A DNA stretch of 35,487 nt from Planctomycetaceae bacterium (lineage in GTDB: Bacteria; Planctomycetota; UBA1135; GCA-002686595), in NCBI GenBank assembly GCA_016125265.1, contig WGMC01000005.1, forward strand, positions 1-35,487, given 5' to 3'. The notes below the pieces were generated by a model, which searched no databases, was not told the DNA's origin, and saw nothing but the letters and a program-made list of their open reading frames with translations. Below are positions 30,052-35,487 of the stretch, one piece after another (position 1 is the first letter of the stretch; each line of letters opens with the position of its first letter). The position numbers and the translations under genes are program-made.

Positions 30052-31511
30052 GGTTTGCGGCGCGGCGCGTCGCCCCGAGGGATCCAGCGCCGCAGGCGCT
30101 CGGGCCAGAGGAGGTCGTCGAGCACCACGACGGGCTGCGCGGGCAGTGTCGCGAAGCCGCGCGCGAGGCCCACGAGGTCCTCCTCCACACCGGGCGCGAC
30201 CACCAGCGCGCGCACGCCCGGCCCGAGCGGCGGCACCGTCGACAGGCCGGGCATACGCAGCGCGGCGCGCGCAACGGCGCTGGTCAGAGCGCCCTCGGGT
30301 CCGGATTGGGCGAGCGCGAGGTGCAGCGAGAACGATGTGTTCGCCCGCGCGACGGGCACCAGCTCGAGTCCGCGCGCGAGGCACCCTTCGGCCAACGACT
30401 CGAGCCGTGCCTGAAGGCCGTCGCCCCCCGTGGACACGCTCCAAACCTCGAAACCGAGGGCATCCGCCAAGTCCATCCACGCCTCGCCGCGCGCGCCGCG
30501 GGTCAACGCCGCCGGGGATTCGGCGTCCGGCGCCAGCACGGCGAGCACGCCGCGCACGCCGGTCTCGGACGCGGCGGCCGGCGGCGGCGGAGCGAACTCC
30601 CGCGGCAAGTAACGCCAGGCGATCGGCGCACAGTCCGCGCCGTTCGCCGAGGCGAACTGCGGTTCGAAGCGCCGAGCCGCAAGGGTCGCGTTCTTGGCTC
30701 CCAACTGCGCGAGCAACGCGGCGCCATCCAAGTCCTCGGGCGCGCGCAGGCCCAGTTCCAAGCGCTGCTGCCACTGTGCCGAAGCGCGACGCGCCGCGCA
30801 CGAACCTTCCTGGGTCAACGCGGCTCCCTCGGTGGCATCGCTCGCGACACCGTCGAACGGCACCGCGGCGCCCAGTTCGAAACGCTCGCCCGAGCGGATC
30901 TCGGGCACGAGCCACCAGCGCCCGGGTAGTCCCTCGGGCGCGCGCAAGTAGAGGTCGAAGCCCGCGCCCCCGAAGGCCTGCTCGTCCACGGCGATGCGGC
31001 GCACTTCGCGCACCTCACCGTCCGTGCCGACGAGTTGCAGCGCGATCTCCAGCGGACCGGCGGGAATCGGCGCTCCGTCCGGGCTCCAGACGCGCACGGC
31101 GATCGAGAGCGGCGTGCCCGCCTCGGCCAGGATCCGGGCCTGGTCCGCGTCGAAGACACCCGGGTGCACCAAGAGATCCAATCCGTCGACGAACTCCGCG
31201 AGGCGGCGCGCTGCCGCATCCTGCTGCGCGTGGTTCGGCGCCGCAAAACCCCGCGCGGCGCGGGCGGCGCGCGCCAACGCCGCCCGTGTGGGCCACGCGA
31301 GCGCCGGTCCGCGGCCCGGGGCCAGGGCCAACTCTGCGGCAGCGCGCGCGTCCGGGGGCGCCGCGTCGTAGAGCGAAAGGAACAGCTCGAGGCGTTCCGC
31401 CGAAACGGCCATGAGGTGCTCGGCCAGACGCGGATCGCGCCGCTCCACCGTCTGCGCGGCGAGCGGCGGCGCGAACAGCGCCGCGGCGATGCAGGCTGCG
31501 AGCGCTCTCAC
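30048..31511 (-). CDS. Unknown secreted protein, 487 aa
   Basis: The GTG at 31511 overlaps the hutI stop as GTGA and its own stop overlaps the STT3-like start, so translation of all three is coupled. Residues 1-20 form a signal peptide (RALAACIAAALFAPPLAAQ). An Ala-rich helical region (about 25-110) is followed by a beta-rich domain (about 120-240, with PLEIALQLVGTDGEVREV) and a C-terminal alpha/beta domain (about 320-480: GVLAVLAP, GFEVWSVSTGG, PGVRALVVAPGV, PVVVLDDLLWP). The last part has the strand-helix order of an alpha/beta hydrolase or similar, but no Gly-x-Ser-x-Gly is visible. I do not recognise a family. Confidence 0.78.
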   Translation of the reverse strand: MRALAACIAAALFAPPLAAQTVERRDPRLAEHLMAVSAERLELFLSLYDAAPPDARAAAELALAPGRGPALAWPTRAALARAARAARGFAAPNHAQQDAAARRLAEFVDGLDLLVHPGVFDADQARILAEAGTPLSIAVRVWSPDGAPIPAGPLEIALQLVGTDGEVREVRRIAVDEQAFGGAGFDLYLRAPEGLPGRWWLVPEIRSGERFELGAAVPFDGVASDATEGAALTQEGSCAARRASAQWQQRLELGLRAPEDLDGAALLAQLGAKNATLAARRFEPQFASANGADCAPIAWRYLPREFAPPPPAAASETGVRGVLAVLAPDAESPAALTRGARGEAWMDLADALGFEVWSVSTGGDGLQARLESLAEGCLARGLELVPVARANTSFSLHLALAQSGPEGALTSAVARAALRMPGLSTVPPLGPGVRALVVAPGVEEDLVGLARGFATLPAQPVVVLDDLLWPERLRRWIPRGDAPRRKP

Positions 31512-32806
31512 GCCTCGGGCCCCCGCAAACGGTCCCGCGCGACCTTTCCGCGCACGACGACGGCGCGCACGGGATTGCGTCCGAAGTCGTAGACGAGGTG
31601 CACGTGGTTGGGTGTGTCGAGTACCACCACGTCCGCGCGCTTGCCCACCTCCAAACTGCCGATTTCGTGGCCCCGACCGAGGGAACACGCCGGATTCAAT
31701 GTGGCCGCGGTCAGGCATTCGGCGGCGCCCATGCGGTAGCGCAGGGCGGCGAAGGTCATCGTGTCCGTGAGGCTCATGGCGGTGCAGCTCCCCGGGTTGA
31801 AGTCCGTCGAAAGCGCGAGCGCGAGCCCCGCGTCGACCATCGCGCGCGCGGGTGCCTCCTGCGCTTGGCGCAGGTAGAGCGGCACCAACGGGCACAGCAC
31901 GGGCACCACGCCGGCCCGGGCCAGGGCCTCGATGCCGGCCGGCGAGACGTGTTCGAGGTGGTCCGCGCTGGCGGCGCCCAGCTCCGCGGCCAACTCCGCG
32001 CCGCCGAGCGGCGTGAGTTGGTCGACGTGCAGACGCAGGCCCATGCCCAACTCCTTCGCGCGCTCCATCACGCGGCGGGTGTCCACGAGCGAGAACACGT
32101 GGCCCTCCGTGAAGATGTCCGCGTACTCGGCGAGGCCGCGTTGTGCCACCGCGGGCAGCATCTCCTCCACCAGGAGGTCGACGTAGGCCGAACGTCGGTC
32201 GCGGTACTCCGGCGGGAAGTCGTGCGCCCCGAGGAACGTCGTGGCGATGTCGACGGGATGCAGGCGCGCGGCTTGGCGCAGCACTTCCAAGCACTTGATC
32301 TCGTCGGCAGTCGAGAGACCGTAGCCACTCTTCGCTTCGATGGCGGTGGTGCCGAGTTCCAGGAAGCGATCGAGGCGCACCAAGAGCGCCGCGAGCAGTT
32401 CCTCGGACGACGCGCCGCGCACACCGCGCACGCTGGAGAGGATGCCGCCGCCTCGCGCCGCGATTTCCACGTAGGTCGCGCCGCGCGTGCGCTCTTCGAA
32501 CTCCTGTTCGCGCGTGCCGAGGAACACGGGGTGCGTGTGAGCGTCGACGAACCCGGGCACGAGGGTTCCGCCTTGGGCGTCCAGGGTCTCGGCGGCTTCG
32601 AACCGGGCCCGCAGGTCGCGCTCCTCGCCGACCGCGACCAGCCGGTCGCCGCGCACGGCCACCGCGCCCCGCGGAATGACGTGGATCTGTCCGAGCGCCG
32701 CGCCGCCCCTGGGTGTGGTTCCGAGGGGTGTGGCGAGCTCGGCAGCCCCTACGATCAACAGATCGCAGGGCTCCCGTTTCCGCTCCGTCGTTCGCGCCGT
32801 TTCCAC
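31508..32806 (-). CDS. hutI: Imidazolonepropionase HutI
   Basis: Hydrolyses 4-imidazolone-5-propanoate to N-formimino-L-glutamate, the third step of histidine degradation. The 432-residue amidohydrolase has the metal-binding VDAHTHPVFLG (His90, His92), the substrate loop AKSGYGL (158-164), a third metal His in LRLHVDQL (His260) and the catalytic Asp in STDFNPGS (Asp335). All expected residues are present. The other hut genes (hutH, hutU) are not in the window. The downstream coupling to a secreted protein and an STT3-like transferase is unexpected. The ATG at 32806 agrees with the family length of about 410-430. Confidence 0.92.
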   Translation of the reverse strand: METARTTERKREPCDLLIVGAAELATPLGTTPRGGAALGQIHVIPRGAVAVRGDRLVAVGEERDLRARFEAAETLDAQGGTLVPGFVDAHTHPVFLGTREQEFEERTRGATYVEIAARGGGILSSVRGVRGASSEELLAALLVRLDRFLELGTTAIEAKSGYGLSTADEIKCLEVLRQAARLHPVDIATTFLGAHDFPPEYRDRRSAYVDLLVEEMLPAVAQRGLAEYADIFTEGHVFSLVDTRRVMERAKELGMGLRLHVDQLTPLGGAELAAELGAASADHLEHVSPAGIEALARAGVVPVLCPLVPLYLRQAQEAPARAMVDAGLALALSTDFNPGSCTAMSLTDTMTFAALRYRMGAAECLTAATLNPACSLGRGHEIGSLEVGKRADVVVLDTPNHVHLVYDFGRNPVRAVVVRGKVARDRLRGPEA

Positions 32807-32846
32807 CTCGCCGCGAAGTGTAGCGGCGCGGGTCGGCCCGAGGCGA

Positions 32847-33611
32847 TCAGGCGGCCATCGCTTGGGCGAGGCCGAGGCGCATGCGCGCGAAGAGGCGCTT
32901 GCGGCTGCGGAAGACGATCATCTTCATGTTCGAGGCGCGCACACCCAGGCGTTCGGCGGCGTCCGTGTAGGAAAGATGCTGCACCTCGACGAGGTCGAGG
33001 GCCAGCCGGTCCCGCGCCGACAGCTCGTTCCAAGCCGCCAGGTAGCGCATCAGGAACAGGGCCCAGGAGGCTCGCAGGCAACTGGCCTCCTCGCCGTGGC
33101 CGGCCAGTTGGTCGGGTCCGGGTCGGGCATCCGCGGGTTCGAGCGAGCCGACGGGCAACTCGGCCCAACCCTCCCTTGGGCGGCGCGATCGGGCCCGCCG
33201 CACGAGGTTTCCGGCGATCGTGCGCACCCACACGCGGAAACTGGCCGGGTGGTCGTCGCGGAAGCCAGAGGGATAGCGGTACACGTTCACAAACGTGTCC
33301 TGCACGATCTCGGCCACGTCCATCCACGCTGGCCCCTGCCGCAGGAGCGAGCGGACCCACTCCGTGACGTCTCCACGGGCCTCGGCGTACAGGGCTTCGA
33401 ATGCCTCATCGCTGCCCGTGTCGCGGAACATCGCCATCAGGCGTGTTGCGGTCGCGTCCGAGGGGCTGGCGGGGACGCCGGAGCGCGTGGTCGTCTGGGG
33501 CCTGGGCCGAGGGGCCTTCGGCACCAACCCTTCGGCCAACGCCGTGGGTACGGCCGGAGCGGCGCCAAGGGGGAGGTCGAGGAGTCGATGGACGTGTATG
33601 GTGGGTCCCAT
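32847..33611 (-). CDS. ECF-type RNA polymerase sigma factor
   Basis: A 254-residue sigma-70 family protein. Region 2 spans about 62-142, with the core-binding and -10 elements in DVAEIVQDTFVNVYRYPSGF and FRVWVRTIAGNLVRRAR. Region 4 is near the C-terminus: LSARDRLALDLVEVQHLSYT, DAAERLGVRASNMKMIVFRS, the usual helix-turn-helix. An N-terminal extension of about 60 residues is Pro/Ala-rich and the true start may be nearer residue 60. No anti-sigma factor lies beside it. Together with the two diverged sigma-like genes, it suggests several regulatory systems of this kind. Confidence 0.88.
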   Translation of the reverse strand: MGPTIHVHRLLDLPLGAAPAVPTALAEGLVPKAPRPRPQTTTRSGVPASPSDATATRLMAMFRDTGSDEAFEALYAEARGDVTEWVRSLLRQGPAWMDVAEIVQDTFVNVYRYPSGFRDDHPASFRVWVRTIAGNLVRRARSRRPREGWAELPVGSLEPADARPGPDQLAGHGEEASCLRASWALFLMRYLAAWNELSARDRLALDLVEVQHLSYTDAAERLGVRASNMKMIVFRSRKRLFARMRLGLAQAMAA

Positions 33612-33937
33612 GCCCCGGGATGAGCACGTGGCGTGCCAAGCCCGCTCAAGGTGCGTCACGCGCAGGTAACACCAGTGCCGACAGGCACTTAGGGAGCCAA
33701 AAAAGCGTGGTCGGGCAGTCCAGACGCCGCCGCGAGGTCGTGCAAACGGAACTTTCGCGCTTTGGGAGAAGCAACGGCCGATGGGCGGACCGAGCGATCC
33801 CGCACAGGTCTGGCGCTCGGCCCTGGGTCGGGCAAAGCTCCGGCTCGACGGGCCGCACCGCGGGCTAAGATCCCCTCCTGGGGCTCGCCCCCGGCGGCCG
33901 ATCCGCCCCGCGGCCAACCCGACGCACCCTGCGCACC
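33612..33937. other. Divergent intergenic region
   Basis: This 326-base gap separates the ECF sigma start (minus) from the CorC-like start (plus). I see no gene, repeat or clear promoter in it. Overlapping frames are Arg-rich shadows. A promoter for each direction is expected here. Confidence 0.5.
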
Positions 33938-35275
33938 TTGAACACCCACGACCCAGCGTCGAGTCCGGGATCCGTCCCGGCGCTCATCGAACTTTCCGCC
34001 TCGGCTTCCCTCGCGCTCTGGCTCCTCGCCGCCGCGGCCCTGCTCGGTGCCGGGGGTTTTTCCCTGCTGCGCCTGGCCCTCCTGCGCTCCCTCGCGTCGC
34101 GGGTGCTGCCTCTCGCGAAGAACGACGCCCGCCGCGCTCGGCTCGCCCCGCTCCTCGAGCGCCCCGACACCCTCGCCACCAGCGCCGGACTCGTGCGCCT
34201 CTGCAGCGAGTTGGTCTTCGCGATGCTCGTCCTGGCGCTCGTGGCCGGCGGCGATCGGGTGGATTGGACGGAGGGTTTCCTGGCCGTGGCCATCGCCGTG
34301 CCGCTCTTGGTGGTGGTCGGTGAGGTGTTGCCCGCCGTGTTGGTGGTCGGGTACGGCGACCGTGTGCTGATCGCGGTGCTGCCCGCGTTCCAAGTGCTGC
34401 AGTGGCCCGTGAGCTTTGTCTCCCGCGCCATCGAGGGCACCAAACACCTGGCGCGCCAGGCCCTCGACGTGCGCGAAACACCCGAGCGCACGCGGCAGAT
34501 CGTCGAGGGCTTGCGCGACGCGATCATGGACTCGGAGATCGAGGGCGGCCTCGACGACACCGAACGCGAGATCATCGAGAACGTCATGGAGTTCCACGAC
34601 GTGGACGTGGCCGCGATCATGACACCGCGCACGGAGATCGTGGCCGTGGACGTGGCCGGGGGCATCGAGAACGCCGTGCGCCTGGCGGCCGAGAGCCAGC
34701 ACTCGCGGCTTCCGGTCTTCCAGGGGAGCTTGGACGCGATCCAGGGCATCTTCTCGTCCCGCGACATCCTGCCGCTCCTCGCCGAGGGCGGGTTGGAGGG
34801 AGCGCAGCTCGAGAAGCTGCTGCGACCGGTGACGTTCGTGCCCGAGACGAAACGCATCAGCGATCTCTTGACCGAGTTCCGCAAGCACAAGACCAAGCTG
34901 GCGATCGTGCTGGACGAATACGGCGGCACGGCGGGGCTCGTGACGATCGGCGACATCCTGACCGAGTTGGTCGGCGAGCTGCGCGACGAGTACGACGAAG
35001 AGGAAACGGCGGGTGTGCGCCGCATCGACGAGCACACCTCGCACGTGGACGCGACCGAACACGTCAGCGACGTGAACGAGGCGCTCGACTTGGATCTGCC
35101 CGAAGAGGACGACTACGAGACCGTGGGCGGTTTCGTGCTCGCGCGCCTCGGCCACTTCCCCGTGGAGGGCGAGAGTTTCGTGCACGGGGACCTCGAGATC
35201 ACGGTGCTCAAAGCGAGCGACCGGCGTGTGCTCGAAGTGCGCCTGCGCCGACTGGCAGCGGCCGGCGAGCGCTGA
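33938..35275 (+). CDS. CorC/HlyC-type (CNNM-like) membrane protein with CBS pair
   Basis: A 445-residue protein of the family linked to magnesium and cobalt efflux or ion homeostasis. A DUF21 membrane part (about 20-165) has hydrophobic segments at 24-48, 90-104 and 113-160. A CBS pair follows (about 226-345), starting with IMTPRTEI and ending LDEYGGTAGLVTIGDIL. A CorC_HlyC domain (about 370-440) has ETVGGFVLARLGHFPVEGE. The start is a TTG at 33938; there is no in-frame ATG or GTG before the membrane part and no Shine-Dalgarno site. Confidence in the start is lower than in the identity. Confidence 0.88.
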   Translation: MNTHDPASSPGSVPALIELSASASLALWLLAAAALLGAGGFSLLRLALLRSLASRVLPLAKNDARRARLAPLLERPDTLATSAGLVRLCSELVFAMLVLALVAGGDRVDWTEGFLAVAIAVPLLVVVGEVLPAVLVVGYGDRVLIAVLPAFQVLQWPVSFVSRAIEGTKHLARQALDVRETPERTRQIVEGLRDAIMDSEIEGGLDDTEREIIENVMEFHDVDVAAIMTPRTEIVAVDVAGGIENAVRLAAESQHSRLPVFQGSLDAIQGIFSSRDILPLLAEGGLEGAQLEKLLRPVTFVPETKRISDLLTEFRKHKTKLAIVLDEYGGTAGLVTIGDILTELVGELRDEYDEEETAGVRRIDEHTSHVDATEHVSDVNEALDLDLPEEDDYETVGGFVLARLGHFPVEGESFVHGDLEITVLKASDRRVLEVRLRRLAAAGER

Positions 35276-35305
35276 CGCGCGAGCGCGCGAGCGCGCGCGC
35301 GAGGA
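35276..35305. repeat. Low-complexity alternating GC tract
   Basis: Directly after the stop of the CorC-like gene lies a run of alternating G and C with interspersed GA, such as GCGCGAGCGCGCGAGCGC. Such alternating purine-pyrimidine DNA can adopt unusual structure; here it may only be simple sequence. Confidence 0.6.
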
Positions 35306-35348
35306 AGTATGGGCCGGGCCTTCAGCCCTTGCCGGTTCTGCCGCAGTA

Positions 35349-35394
35349 CCTGGGGCGTTGCCCCAGGCTACTATGGGACGGGGCGTTGCCCCGT
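35349..35394. terminator. Two GTT-loop hairpins downstream of the CorC-like gene
   Basis: CCTGGGGC-GTT-GCCCCAGG (35349-35367) and ACGGGGC-GTT-GCCCCGT (35378-35394) are perfect short hairpins sharing the GGGGC-GTT-GCCCC core. They lie 74 bases after the gene stop. They may act as 3'-end structures, or as a third repeat family. Confidence 0.6.
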
Positions 35395-35433
35395 TCGGAC
35401 GGCCGTACGTCGGTGAGAGAATGCAACGGCGCT

Positions 35434-35487
35434 GCGCGTTGCGCGTCGCTGAACGCTTGCGCGGTGGTTCGGCGCGTTGCGCGTCGC
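35434..35487. repeat. 16-bp direct repeat at the right edge
   Basis: GCGCGTTGCGCGTCGC occurs exactly at 35434-35449 and at 35472-35487, the last bases of the window, 38 bp apart. A longer array may continue outside. Confidence 0.6.

Noticed and set aside
35434..35487. CRISPR array at the right edge
   Set aside because: Only two 16-bp copies are visible, the repeat is shorter than CRISPR repeats, the intervening sequence contains related GCG-rich motifs, and no cas gene is present.

Overview
The window is a chromosomal stretch of a GC-rich bacterium with strong G/C preference at third codon positions. The gene content is bacterial: a type II secretion/type IV pilus-like operon, MqnA of the futalosine menaquinone pathway, a tandem-PAS chemotaxis transducer, PilZ, and an ECF sigma factor. 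Large secreted proteins built of carboxypeptidase-regulatory-like modules, weak Shine-Dalgarno sites, GTG and TTG starts and a bacterial DNA topoisomerase VI together suggest Planctomycetota. That is an inference from gene content, not a proven assignment. I see no tRNA, rRNA, CRISPR array, insertion sequence or phage gene.

Layout. 1-1131: a truncated minus-strand gene at the left edge, then a gene-free stretch with three strong inverted repeats. 1132-5237: a small plus-strand hypothetical, then minus-strand GIY-YIG protein, lipoprotein-type methyltransferase, RluA-type pseudouridine synthase, RlmI-like methyltransferase and a small hypothetical. 5304-6095: mqnA. 6261-11222: a tightly packed minus-strand operon of four genes (diverged sigma-like protein, helical repeat-like protein, small secreted protein, 1065-residue modular envelope protein). 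Its first gene is a clear paralogue of the gene cut at the left edge. 11657-14985: a tiny zinc-ribbon membrane protein and both subunits of topoisomerase VI. 15161-23804: an orphan pseudopilin facing a seven-gene secretion operon in the order L/PilM-like, M/PilO-like, C/PilP-like, D, E, F, G, with overlaps or very short gaps. 23967-27825: pterin carbinolamine dehydratase, soluble PAS-PAS chemotaxis transducer, GNAT acetyltransferase, PilZ protein and a small secreted Trp-rich protein. 27940-32806: a coupled operon of imidazolonepropionase, an unknown secreted protein and an STT3-like oligosaccharyltransferase. 32847-35275: an ECF sigma factor and a CorC/CNNM-type membrane protein. The right end is repetitive.

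Gene junctions are marked by two dispersed palindromic repeat families. Family A is about 32 nt and family B is 31 nt and itself a hairpin. They sit mainly where genes converge (6102-6200, 15723-16009, 24291-24395) and between the sigma-like operon and the topoisomerase region (11425-11570). One family-A pair carries matching substitutions on both arms, so pairing is preserved.

The most notable items are the bacterial topoisomerase VI pair with lysine-rich tails, the duplicated sigma-like gene heading an operon that ends in a very large envelope protein, the hutI/unknown/STT3-like operon, the predicted lipoprotein methyltransferase, and the cluster of three inverted repeats at 838-983. All calls rest on reading the sequence and known family motifs; no database search was run.
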